Source: JANOAR01 sp031411235
Lineage (GTDB): Bacteria > Verrucomicrobiota > Verrucomicrobiia > Verrucomicrobiales > Verrucomicrobiaceae
Length of the DNA: 64,000 nucleotides
Direction: 5' to 3'
Assembly (NCBI GenBank): GCA_031411235.1
Contig: JANOAR010000084.1
Location: forward strand, 1 to 64,000
The notes under the pieces are model-generated. The model saw only the letters and a program-made list of their open reading frames with translations, had not been told where the DNA came from and made no database searches. The first letter of the stretch is position 1; every line of letters starts with the position of its first letter. The translations under genes and the position numbers were made by a program. Shown here in pieces: positions 17,877 through 26,421 of this stretch.

Positions 17877-20243
17877 TCATATCGTCCCACTCGCCCTCCT
17901 CAGCGCCCACTCACCAGCCAGCAGCACCACCACGGCGGCGAGCCACCAGCCATTGTGCCACAGCGGCACCGACTTACGCTCGATCACGGGCACTTCGAGT
18001 TTCGGTAAAAACTCAGCAAGCGATGCCACATCGGCCACCGCGATCACCTTGCCGCCTGTGTCATTGGCCATGCGTTCCATCAGCGCCCGATTAGGCGCGA
18101 GCGAGGCCAGTTCATCAGCCAGCGGATTCAACGCCCAGCCTGTTGTCTTTTCACCGAGCGCCTTGCCCGTGCTGTCCTTCGCGGTTGCCTTCACGCGATA
18201 CGCACCAGCCTTGCGTGGGTAATACTCCGCCTCGAAGAGCCCTGCCTCCGTCAAACTAGGCTCGGTAAATAGCAGCGTCTTTTTGCCATCGGGCGAGGTC
18301 ACTTCGAGCTGTACCGTGGCATCATCTTGCGCCAGCCATGCGGCATCGCGCAGGCGCACTTGGCAAGGCACCACATCCTGCCCCGAGACAGAGCGCACCA
18401 CGGAACGCAACTCCATGCGATCCGGCACATCTGTCACCAAATAGCGAAGCATCTGCCGCCACATTTTATCCATGTCCTTGCTCGCATCGGGATCCTTCAT
18501 ACCCCATCGCCACACATCACCCACGGTCAGCGCGACGACGCGTCCAGTGCCGTAGCGTTGGGTCACCAGCGCAGGGTAGTTGTGCGCCGTCGCATCGGTC
18601 AACGTCGCCAGGATGCTGGCCCCAGGCTTGATGGAGAATGCTTGGTTCACCGAGTAAAAGGTGGGCATCGCGGCCATGCGCTGCTCGTCTTCCGCCTGCT
18701 CTGCGCGCAGTCGCGTCCAAGGCTCCAGCCAGCCCTCGCGCGTGAGGGCGAACCGCGCATCCTCAGCCGGGGCAGCCGCGCCGATTTTATCCAAATACAC
18801 AGGCAACATACGACCGATGGGTGTGGCCTCGTAGCCACCTGGGCCAAAGCATTCCTGCCCCCCGAGCATGAGCAAACTGCCGCCGCGTGCGCTGACGAAG
18901 CGCTCGACAAGATTCATCTGCTCCTGGGTGAAAAACTCGGCTTCGAGATCGTCGATGATGATCGCCCGATACTCGCCCATGAGCAGCTCGGCAGTCTTGG
19001 GGAAGCCATCGACCAACTCCAGTTTATCGCGTGTACCAAGCCTTGTGAGTACGGGCTGGTCATAGCGTTGCGCCTCCTCGCCCTCCTTCACGCCAAAGCC
19101 ACGGAAGAGGGGATTCGAGGCCTCGCCGGGTCTGCCACGCCATTCAAACTTTGGCTCGCGCTTGGCGATGCGGATGAGGCTGGGCAGTTGCACCTCGGTA
19201 TCGGATGCCATCGCCCGGCGCAGAAATTTATACTCCCAGTTGGGCCTGCCTGCGACGTAGAGAATGCGATACGGCCCCATGCCGCGATCCACTGTGAGCG
19301 TGCGAGTATTGTTGTCGAGCGTCGCCTCTTGCGTGAGGCCTCCGGGCGTCGCCTTGTCCGCAAGCGCGGGGCTGCATTGCACACGAAACACGGCCACGCC
19401 GGGCTTCGACCACGGCACACGAGGGCGATACACGTAACTCATCTCCGCAGCGCCATAGGTATGTATCTCCTTGGCCACCTCTTTGCCAGCCTCATCGAGC
19501 ACACGCAGCGCCACCGCTTTTCCGGCGAAGCCTGTGGCATCCACCGTGGCGGTGATCGTCACCGGCGAGTCTTCAAAGGGGGTCTGCTGCGCTGTCACCG
19601 TACGCAGCGATAGATCGCAGGCGGGGGCTTTCTCGCCCACCAGCACGGTGAAGACGGGTGCCCCTTTGCTGAGGCTCTGCGGTGCCCAAGCCTGCGGGTC
19701 GGTGGCATTGCCATCGCTCAGCACCACCACCGCTGCGACGGCTCCACTGCGCTGATCCCGCGCGGTCTGCACGCTGCTGCATAGCGCCGAGGCAGGGCCT
19801 TTGAAATCGAGAGCCGCCGCGCTGTCGATGCCTCGCACTCGGTCATCCAGCGACTGCATTCGCACGCGGAAATGCTCGCTGAGTTTATCGATCCAGGCAG
19901 CATCAGTGGGGGTCTTGCTCTGCGGGCCTTTGAGCAGCGCACTCTTTATCTCATCGCCACGCGTCTTGCCTTTGGCCTGCTCGGCGATGCTCAGGCTCGC
20001 GCTGTTATCGGCAAGGATGATGATCTCGTTCGCCCCCTTTTTCGGGGCCTCGGTAATGTGGACGGGATCTAGCAAACAGGCCCCGAGCAAGAGCGCAGCG
20101 AGCGCCTTGCAAGCAATGGCTGCCACGCGTCGCCCACCCCTGATGACACTGCCTGCATAGCTGCGCCACAGCAGCACCGCGACGATACCTAGCCAGAGGA
20201 TGACGAGCCACAGGCGCTCGGGATGTTGGAAAAGGATGTGCAT
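17877..20243 (-). CDS. VWA-domain membrane protein with glutamine-amidotransferase-like region
   Basis: 788 aa from the ATG at 20243, 7 bp after the DUF4175 stop; an upstream ATG at 20276 would overlap that gene. Two hydrophobic helices at about 11-26 and 40-58 anchor it, followed by a VWA domain whose MIDAS begins ADNSAS (Asp79, Ser81, Ser83). Beta-sandwich segments follow, then a region typical of these proteins (YILYVAGRPNWEYKFLRRA in near-identical form, about residue 335), a class I amidotransferase-like fold (LLMLGGQECFGPGGYEATP) and a C-terminal TM (HNGWWLAAVVVLLAGEWAL). The gatase-like domain shows no obvious nucleophile Cys-His-Glu triad, so it is probably structural. It pairs with the DUF4175 gene in PVC genomes; the function is unknown, probably an envelope complex. 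Confidence 0.82.
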   Translation of the reverse strand: MHILFQHPERLWLVILWLGIVAVLLWRSYAGSVIRGGRRVAAIACKALAALLLGACLLDPVHITEAPKKGANEIIILADNSASLSIAEQAKGKTRGDEIKSALLKGPQSKTPTDAAWIDKLSEHFRVRMQSLDDRVRGIDSAAALDFKGPASALCSSVQTARDQRSGAVAAVVVLSDGNATDPQAWAPQSLSKGAPVFTVLVGEKAPACDLSLRTVTAQQTPFEDSPVTITATVDATGFAGKAVALRVLDEAGKEVAKEIHTYGAAEMSYVYRPRVPWSKPGVAVFRVQCSPALADKATPGGLTQEATLDNNTRTLTVDRGMGPYRILYVAGRPNWEYKFLRRAMASDTEVQLPSLIRIAKREPKFEWRGRPGEASNPLFRGFGVKEGEEAQRYDQPVLTRLGTRDKLELVDGFPKTAELLMGEYRAIIIDDLEAEFFTQEQMNLVERFVSARGGSLLMLGGQECFGPGGYEATPIGRMLPVYLDKIGAAAPAEDARFALTREGWLEPWTRLRAEQAEDEQRMAAMPTFYSVNQAFSIKPGASILATLTDATAHNYPALVTQRYGTGRVVALTVGDVWRWGMKDPDASKDMDKMWRQMLRYLVTDVPDRMELRSVVRSVSGQDVVPCQVRLRDAAWLAQDDATVQLEVTSPDGKKTLLFTEPSLTEAGLFEAEYYPRKAGAYRVKATAKDSTGKALGEKTTGWALNPLADELASLAPNRALMERMANDTGGKVIAVADVASLAEFLPKLEVPVIERKSVPLWHNGWWLAAVVVLLAGEWALRRASGTI

Positions 20244-20250
20244 GGGCAAG

Positions 20251-23200
20251 TTACTTCCCTTGCCCCAGTTGCTCATAGTACTTCTGTACTAGCGCACGGT
20301 AGCGCTCGGGCACGGGGTCGCGGTCAACGGGGAGCATGGGATCCTTGGCTTCTTTTCTGGCCAGTGCTTCGGCGACTAAGTCACGCAGCTCGACCAGCGG
20401 GGCGATGATGCGAGTCTGCACATGGGCGGCTTGCGGCGTGGTGTTGTTGCGGCGTGCATCCAGGCGAATGGCGCGCGCTTCATCGAGCACCTTAGCCGCT
20501 TCATTGCGCAGGGCGGGGTGCGTCAGTGCGTCTTCGACATTGCGCAGACGATCCGTCCACGGCTCAAAGCCAGCGCCCGTGAGCGGGCTTTTGTCATCGG
20601 TTTGCATCGCGTCATCGAAGAAGTTGCCGCCGCCTCTATCGTCGCCTGCGGAGAAACTGTGATCGCCACGGTCATCGCCACCACCACCGGAAGATAAGCT
20701 ACCGCGCGGGCTATTGCGGGCGGAGCGCTGGTTTGGAGCACTGCCTTGCTGCGGCTCGTTGCCACCTGGGGTGCTGGCTTGTTGCTGGCCCCTGCCTTGT
20801 CCCTGGCCTGGAGTTTGGCCGGGCTGCTTGCCTTCGCCGGGTTGCTTGCCTTCGCCCTTACCTTCTTTACTGGGCTGGTTGCCAGCCATTTGACCTTCGC
20901 CTGGTTTGTCAGCTTGGCTTGGCTTTTGCCCTTCACCTTTGCCGTCTTTGCCGGGCTGATCTCCTTTGCCTCCTGGCTTGGGTTGACCTTGGTTTAACTC
21001 GCCATTCGCGGCTGAACTTTTGGCTTCGCCTTTGCCTTGCTCAACGGGCTTTTGTACTTGGCCGGGTTGCTGGCCATCGTTGGGCTCGCCATTCGCAGCC
21101 GTCGTTTTCGCTTCTCCTTTACCTTGCTCACCGGGCTTTTGCCCTTGGCCGGGTTGCTGGCCATCACCGTCGGGTTTGGGTTGGCCTGCCTTGGGGTCTG
21201 CATTGGCGCTGGCTTGTGCCTTGCCTGCCTTGCTCTTGGCTTCCTCGTCTGCGGCCTCTCCACCCATCTCCTTGATCAATTTGTCCAGCTCGGCCTTGGC
21301 CATGCGTAGGCCTTCGCTCTCGCTGCCCAGCACGCCATCGGCGGCTTTCTCCACGCCCTTTTGCAGCTCGTCCACGGCTTTGGCGGCTTGGCGTTCGGCA
21401 TTTTGCGCTTGGTCATTGCGGCCCATTCTCGTGAGTTGGCTAGTGGCTTCGAGCTGCTCATCCAGGCCCAGCGTGTGGGCTTGGCGCAGAGCCTCGTAAA
21501 GATGTTTATGCAGCAGCGGCTCGCTGGCTTCCGCTTGTTCGCTGACGGTCTTCATCTTGTCCATCAGCCCGGCAGCGCGAGCACGCTGCGCAGCGATGTC
21601 GCGAGCGGTTTGCATGGCATCGAGATTTTGTTTCAGCGAGGCCGTGCTGTCGGCGGTGGTGGCCTTGCCATTGGGCTCCTCGCGACCTTCAAGTTTGTTG
21701 GCCAGTTTTTGCTCTTCTGCCGCGAGATCGCGAGCTTCATCGCGCATGGCTTTCATCTCTTCAGCGAAGCGCTTCGCCGTCTTCTCCCTCAGGTCATCGC
21801 GGGTCTGTTCCAGCTCTTTTTGCGCCCGCGTCGCGCTGGCTTGCGCTTGGCCGAGCTGCTCTTTTTTAAGCTTGTCCAGGCTGTCTTCCACCTTCTCGCG
21901 GGTGGCATCGACTTGTTTTTTTGCATCGGCCATTTGGGCTTGGTTTTCGGCCTTGTCCATGCGCTCGCGCAAGTCATCGACATCACGCAGCAGTTGCTCT
22001 TGCTCGTCTTGCAAACGCTTCAGTTGGTTGGCCAGCTCGTTCTTTTGTTCTTCGTTTTTGGCCTGGGCCAGCGTTTGTTCCAGCTCCTTCATCTTCTCGG
22101 CGAGTGCTTCTTCGCGACGCGCCAGTTCCTTCAATCGGGACAGCACGGCGAGGTTCTCCTGCTGCTCTTGGGTCTTCTCCGCGCTGGCCTGTTTTTCCTC
22201 TTCATAGCGTTGCTCTTTTTGCTTCAGTTCGAGTTCCAACATCTCGCGTTCCTGCTGCTCTTGTTCGCCTTGGCCCTTCGCCTTGGGATCAGCGCGGGTG
22301 ATGTTTTTGTCATCACTGCTGAGCTGGAAAAGCAGGCGCAGGGCGGCTTGCTCAGGCTTGAGGCCGACCGTCAGCGCCTCAACTTTGGCGGCGTCAGCAG
22401 CGGGGCTTAGCTGTTGCACAGCGAGTTGCATTTGCTTCTGCGCAGCGGCCAGCAGGGCTTTCTTTTTCGGGTCTTCCTCCTTGGCGATGTCTTTGCCTAC
22501 GGCTTCATCGTTGATGGCTTGCGAGGTTACGACAGTCTCGATGTCCTGGCGCATGAGCTTGATGTCGCGGCCTGCATTGGCATCGCGGATGAGCTTCCAG
22601 GTGGCGTTGACGATTTGTTTCTGCTGCTCCAGCAGCTTGGATTTTTTCTCGCCTGGCTCGTCGCTGGGCGGCGGCGGTTCCTTCTCGCGATACTGGGCAT
22701 CGAAGTCGCGCACCTCAGCGAAAAACATGTCGCTCATGCTGCGCCGTGTCTTGCCATCGGCCCCTTTGTCCTCGGCCCAGAAGTAATAGCTCACGAGCTG
22801 CTGCGGCTCGGCCTTCTCGTGTTCCATGTTCAGCAAAGTACGCACCGTGAGCTTGCGGGATTTTTCATCGGGCACGATGCCTGTGAGCGGCAGCGGCACG
22901 TCGTGGGATTGCTCGGCGATGTCGATGACGGCACCCGCTTTATCGACCCCGACATCGTCCCAGAGCTTGGCCTCCAGGGGTAACTCTTGCAGCGTGGAGA
23001 TCTTGGCGTCGCGCTTGGGGAAGGCGACTTCGATGCGTGGCAGTTGATTTTTCAACACGTTGATCGTCAGCCACGGCGGCTGTTTGTTGGCGCGGTCATG
23101 GTCATCGACAAGGTGCAGGCGGTACTTACGCGACTCATCAGGCTTCCATGCCGCGACCAGGGTAGTGGGGTCATCCGCGCTGGGTTTCAGCGGGATGATG

Positions 23201-24225
23201 GACTTATCCTCGCCGAAGAGTTCAGCATCTTTGATGGGCTTATTGAGCTTGAAGCGATAGCCCAGGTCACTGCCTTCCATCAGCGTGACTTTGAGCGTGT
23301 TCTTGATCTCGCGCTTGGGCTGCTGGGTGTAGCTCGGCGGGGTGATCTTGGCATCGGCACTCTCCAGCGCGGGATAGATGAAGGTGCTGATCTTGTAGGT
23401 CGGCGAAGTCTTGCCGCTGGCATACTCGACGCGATACAAGCCATCGAGCTTGATGTTAGCGACCATGCCGCCGAAGACCTTGCTATCGACCGTGAGGCTC
23501 ATTGGCAAGCGCTCGCGTTCCTTGCCCTGGGCATCACTGATGACGAGCGTGGCATCGGCAGGCACATCGGTCTTAAACTTGGCCTCGACGACAAGCTTAG
23601 AGCCGCGCTCCACTTCAGCATCACCAGGAGTCACCGTGATGGCGAAGTCCTCAGGTTTCTTCGTATCGTCAGCCTTGGGTTTAGCAGCGGCTTTTTTTGC
23701 CGCTAGGGGAGCGTCCGGCGTAGCGATGTAGTGCTGCCGCACCAGCAAAGCCGACACGCCCGCAAGCGCTAACAAAGCCACCGCACGCCACAAGCTAGCG
23801 CGCTGCATGTCGGTGGCGGTGAGGTCGTCGGCCCACATGCTGCGTGCTGCCTCGCGCACCGCTTCGTCGATGACACGCTGCTGCAAATACGTGAAGCCTC
23901 CATCCTTCGGTTCCTGCTCGATGGCGGTGCGGAGCCGGGCATTGAGTTCGGGGTGATGGGCTTCGATTTCACGAACCAGCCTCAGAGCATCTGGCTGGCC
24001 ACGCTTGGCATAGACTCGTGCGACGAGGCCACCAATGAGCAGCGCCATGGCCACGCCGAGCATCACTTTATACAGAGGCACATCGCGAGTGCTGGGCACA
24101 AGCCACCAAAGCGCCAAGCCAACTGCGATGAGGAGGAGCACCACGACATTCGCCCATCGCAGCCGCAACGCATGGCGGGCCTCGATGATCTCGGAAAGCT
24201 TGCGGTGGAGGATGGGATGAATCAT
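20251..24225 (-). CDS. DUF4175-type giant membrane coiled-coil protein
   Basis: 1324 aa. The N-terminus has three hydrophobic helices (about 25-43, 52-70, 147-165), with LNARLRTAIEQEP between them. A beta-rich periplasmic-type region (about 190-500) contains Ig-like strands (VTPGDAEVERGSKLVVEAKF). From about 530 to 1010 it is almost wholly predicted coiled coil (Q, E, K, A, L heptads, e.g. EEKQASAEKTQEQQENLAVL). A Gly/Gln/Pro/Lys-rich low-complexity tract follows, including an exact-length 29-residue tandem repeat, and then a short conserved C-terminal helical part (FEPWTDRLRNVEDALTHPAL). It heads an operon with the VWA and caspase-like genes (7 and 68 bp gaps). The architecture fits DUF4175; a structural or scaffolding role is inferred. 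Upstream MoxR/DUF58 genes often seen with this family are absent here. Confidence 0.83.
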   Translation of the reverse strand: MIHPILHRKLSEIIEARHALRLRWANVVVLLLIAVGLALWWLVPSTRDVPLYKVMLGVAMALLIGGLVARVYAKRGQPDALRLVREIEAHHPELNARLRTAIEQEPKDGGFTYLQQRVIDEAVREAARSMWADDLTATDMQRASLWRAVALLALAGVSALLVRQHYIATPDAPLAAKKAAAKPKADDTKKPEDFAITVTPGDAEVERGSKLVVEAKFKTDVPADATLVISDAQGKERERLPMSLTVDSKVFGGMVANIKLDGLYRVEYASGKTSPTYKISTFIYPALESADAKITPPSYTQQPKREIKNTLKVTLMEGSDLGYRFKLNKPIKDAELFGEDKSIIPLKPSADDPTTLVAAWKPDESRKYRLHLVDDHDRANKQPPWLTINVLKNQLPRIEVAFPKRDAKISTLQELPLEAKLWDDVGVDKAGAVIDIAEQSHDVPLPLTGIVPDEKSRKLTVRTLLNMEHEKAEPQQLVSYYFWAEDKGADGKTRRSMSDMFFAEVRDFDAQYREKEPPPPSDEPGEKKSKLLEQQKQIVNATWKLIRDANAGRDIKLMRQDIETVVTSQAINDEAVGKDIAKEEDPKKKALLAAAQKQMQLAVQQLSPAADAAKVEALTVGLKPEQAALRLLFQLSSDDKNITRADPKAKGQGEQEQQEREMLELELKQKEQRYEEEKQASAEKTQEQQENLAVLSRLKELARREEALAEKMKELEQTLAQAKNEEQKNELANQLKRLQDEQEQLLRDVDDLRERMDKAENQAQMADAKKQVDATREKVEDSLDKLKKEQLGQAQASATRAQKELEQTRDDLREKTAKRFAEEMKAMRDEARDLAAEEQKLANKLEGREEPNGKATTADSTASLKQNLDAMQTARDIAAQRARAAGLMDKMKTVSEQAEASEPLLHKHLYEALRQAHTLGLDEQLEATSQLTRMGRNDQAQNAERQAAKAVDELQKGVEKAADGVLGSESEGLRMAKAELDKLIKEMGGEAADEEAKSKAGKAQASANADPKAGQPKPDGDGQQPGQGQKPGEQGKGEAKTTAANGEPNDGQQPGQVQKPVEQGKGEAKSSAANGELNQGQPKPGGKGDQPGKDGKGEGQKPSQADKPGEGQMAGNQPSKEGKGEGKQPGEGKQPGQTPGQGQGRGQQQASTPGGNEPQQGSAPNQRSARNSPRGSLSSGGGGDDRGDHSFSAGDDRGGGNFFDDAMQTDDKSPLTGAGFEPWTDRLRNVEDALTHPALRNEAAKVLDEARAIRLDARRNNTTPQAAHVQTRIIAPLVELRDLVAEALARKEAKDPMLPVDRDPVPERYRALVQKYYEQLGQGK
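20992..21165. repeat. Two 87-bp tandem repeats inside the DUF4175 gene
   Basis: Units 20992-21078 and 21079-21165 each encode 29 residues (pattern DGQQPGQxQKPxEQGKGEAK followed by a nine-residue tail ending GExN). Only a few residues differ between units. The in-frame length means copy-number change would keep the reading frame. Confidence 0.85.
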
Positions 24226-24721
24226 GGCAAAAGGTCAACGTAGCGAGGGCGGCGCGTGTAGCACGGAGATGCAGGCGGATTGCGGCAATGGCACACGCCG
24301 CCGCATCAACTACAAACGATTTGTTCGCGAAGCCTCTGGGGGCTGAGGCAGGTGAGCAGGAACTTGGGGGCAACCCTGGGTACGCAACGAGAAGCGGGCA
24401 CAGTGAGCTTCCTTCGTTTATGCAGACACGAAAAGCAGGGTTAACAACCCAAGCAGCATGAACACAATAGCCCAATCTCAAGTGACCCAATCAACCCCAC
24501 GAAGAGAACGCGGCAAAAGCAAAACGCAAAGGGCAAAGGGCGGCGGGTTCACGGCTCACGGTGTTTCGGGTTCCCATTCTCAAGCCGTTGCACGATCCAT
24601 CCCAGCGGCGCGGTCATCGGGCGATTGCTAAAAGACACCCGAAAGCCCTGGATGCCACCGGCGTTTCGTGTATCGCCACACGGCCTTTTCACCCTCTGCT
24701 TTCCTTCGTTACCCACCACCC
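24226..24721. other. 496-bp gap between divergent genes; no gene seen
   Basis: No frame here has a convincing protein. Both divergent promoters (DUF4175 and DUF1080) must lie in it, but no clear -35/-10 pair was identified. The CAACCCTGGGTACG segment at 24371-24384 shares its core with the arms of the inverted repeat at 53010-53338, so this may be a degraded copy of the same element. A small GGGTT/AACCC stem lies near 24440. Confidence 0.5.
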
Positions 24722-25393
24722 ATGAAATACCAGCTCACTGTCCCCCTCCTCGCCCTCGCCAGCCTTGCGGCGATTTCGCTTTCATCCGGCTCCGACACCG
24801 ACTGGGTTTCCCTCTTCGATGGCAAGACGCTCGCCGGTTGGACGGGCGACAGTGGCCAAGCCCCCGGCGCTGGCTGGAGCGTCACGGATGGTGCCATCCA
24901 CCTCAGTGGCAAAGGTGGCATCCTCTTATCCGAAAAGGAGTACACCAGCTTTGAACTCGAGTGGCAGTGGAAGCTGGAAGACGGCGGCAACAACGGCCTC
25001 AAATACTGGGTGACCAAGGTCGGTGGCAAAGAATGGCTCGGCATCGAGTACCAAATGATCGACGATACCAAACACCCCGACGGCTTAAAGGGCGGCAGCC
25101 ACAACACGGCCAGCATCTACGACCTGAAAGACTCTGCCAAAGATAAAACACTGAACCCGCCCGGTGAGTGGAACAGCAGCCGTATCGTCGTGAAAGACGG
25201 TGTCCTCGAACACCATCTGAATGGCAAACTCGCCAGCACCGTGGACACCAAAACCGAGGAGTGGAAGGCCTGCCTCGCGAAGAGCAAATTCAAAAACAAA
25301 GAAGGCTTCGCCCCCGGCAAAGGCAAACTCATGCTCACCGACCATGGTGATAAAGTATGGTTCAAGGGCATCAGGATCAAAGAGCTGAACTAA
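24722..25393 (+). CDS. DUF1080 / 3-keto-disaccharide hydrolase family exported protein
   Basis: 223 aa with signal peptide MKYQLTVPLLALASLAA; the longer upstream start (24668) would bury the signal, so the ATG at 24722 is used. The body is a concanavalin-like jelly roll of the DUF1080 type: WVSLFDGKTLAGWTG, GWSVTDGAIHL, GKGGILLSEKEYTSFELEW, NNGLKYWV, GIEYQMIDD, NPPGEWNSSRIVVKDGVLEH and KLMLTDHGDKVWFKGIRIK. Members are known or proposed to cleave 3-keto-glycosides or bind glycans outside the cytoplasm. It is followed after 5 bp by a Gfo/Idh/MocA oxidoreductase, a common pairing that fits a keto-sugar pathway (oxidation, then cleavage). Specificity unknown. Confidence 0.88.
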   Translation: MKYQLTVPLLALASLAAISLSSGSDTDWVSLFDGKTLAGWTGDSGQAPGAGWSVTDGAIHLSGKGGILLSEKEYTSFELEWQWKLEDGGNNGLKYWVTKVGGKEWLGIEYQMIDDTKHPDGLKGGSHNTASIYDLKDSAKDKTLNPPGEWNSSRIVVKDGVLEHHLNGKLASTVDTKTEEWKACLAKSKFKNKEGFAPGKGKLMLTDHGDKVWFKGIRIKELN

Positions 25394-25398
25394 ACGCA

Positions 25399-26409
25399 AT
25401 GCCTGCTCCCACCCGCATCGGCCTCATTGGCCTAGGCTTCATGGGAGCCACCCATCTCAAGGCCTGGCTGAAGCTCTCTGACGCCCGCCTCGCCGCCCTG
25501 TGCAACCCCAGCGGGCGGCATCTCGACGGCGACTTCAGCAGCATCGCTGGCAATCTCGGCAACGATGAACCGCTGCGCCTCGACATGGCCGACATCCGCG
25601 CCTACCGCAGCTACGACGCCATGCTCGCCGACCCCGAAATCGACGTGGTGGACATCTGCACACCGACGCATACGCACCACGCCCTCGCCCTCGCTGCCCT
25701 GCGTGCGGGCAAGCATGTGCTCTGTGAGAAACCCATGGCTCGCACCGCCGCCGAAGCCAGAGAGATGGCCGCAGCCGCAGGCGAAGCAGGTCGTGTGCTC
25801 ATGCCCGCCATGTGCCTGCGTTTTTGGCCCGAGTGGGCTTGGTTAAAAGAAGTCGTGGCCAGCGAGCGCTACGGGCGCGTGTTGTCCGCCCGCTTTACCC
25901 GCATCGCCGAGCCCCCGGCGTGGGGGCAAAATTTCTTCTTCGATGGAGCCAAGTCAGGCGGTGCCCTGCTCGACCTACACATCCATGACACCGACTTCGT
26001 GCGCTACCTCTTCGGCCATCCGTTGCGCGTGGAATCCGCAGGCTACACAAGCCACAGCGGCGAGATAGACCACGTCGTCACTCGCTACATCGTCGCCAGT
26101 GGTGCCCTCGTCCATGCCGAAGGCACCTGGGCCATGAGCAAGGGTTTTGGCTTCCGTATGGCCTATGTCGTTAACTTTGAAAACGCCACCGCTGACTACG
26201 ACTCCAGCCGCAGCACCGAGCCGCTGAAGCTCACTACCGCAGGCACCACAACACCTCTCATCATCCCTGGCCCCGATGGGCATGAAGCCCAGCTCAGGCA
26301 TTTCATCCATGCCATCCAAACAGGCACAGCACCCACTGTCGTCACGGCGGAAGATGGCGTCGCCGCTCTCGAAGTTTGCGAAGCCGAGTCCCGCGCTTGC
26401 AAGGCCTAG
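25399..26409 (+). CDS. Gfo/Idh/MocA family NAD(P)-dependent oxidoreductase
   Basis: 336 aa from the ATG at 25399, just after the DUF1080 stop; a longer frame would overlap that gene. The N-terminal Rossmann domain begins IGLIGLGFMGATHL (GxGxxG). VDICTPTHTHHALA and CEKPMART contain the family Glu-Lys-Pro. The C-terminal alpha/beta domain includes GGALLDLHIHDTDFVRYLFG, with the histidine/aspartate pattern of the family active site. No signal peptide, so probably cytoplasmic. Probably oxidises or reduces a sugar or inositol-like alcohol; with DUF1080 it may belong to 3-keto sugar metabolism. Confidence 0.9.
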   Translation: MPAPTRIGLIGLGFMGATHLKAWLKLSDARLAALCNPSGRHLDGDFSSIAGNLGNDEPLRLDMADIRAYRSYDAMLADPEIDVVDICTPTHTHHALALAALRAGKHVLCEKPMARTAAEAREMAAAAGEAGRVLMPAMCLRFWPEWAWLKEVVASERYGRVLSARFTRIAEPPAWGQNFFFDGAKSGGALLDLHIHDTDFVRYLFGHPLRVESAGYTSHSGEIDHVVTRYIVASGALVHAEGTWAMSKGFGFRMAYVVNFENATADYDSSRSTEPLKLTTAGTTTPLIIPGPDGHEAQLRHFIHAIQTGTAPTVVTAEDGVAALEVCEAESRACKA

Positions 26410-26421
26410 CACCCGCCGTCA

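Noticed and set aside
20992..21165. CRISPR-like array
   Set aside because: Only two units, coding, in frame, and without spacers; it is a protein tandem repeat.
24068..24490. Minus-strand frame upstream of the DUF4175 gene
   Set aside because: It overlaps the start of that gene in another frame and has no recognisable domain.
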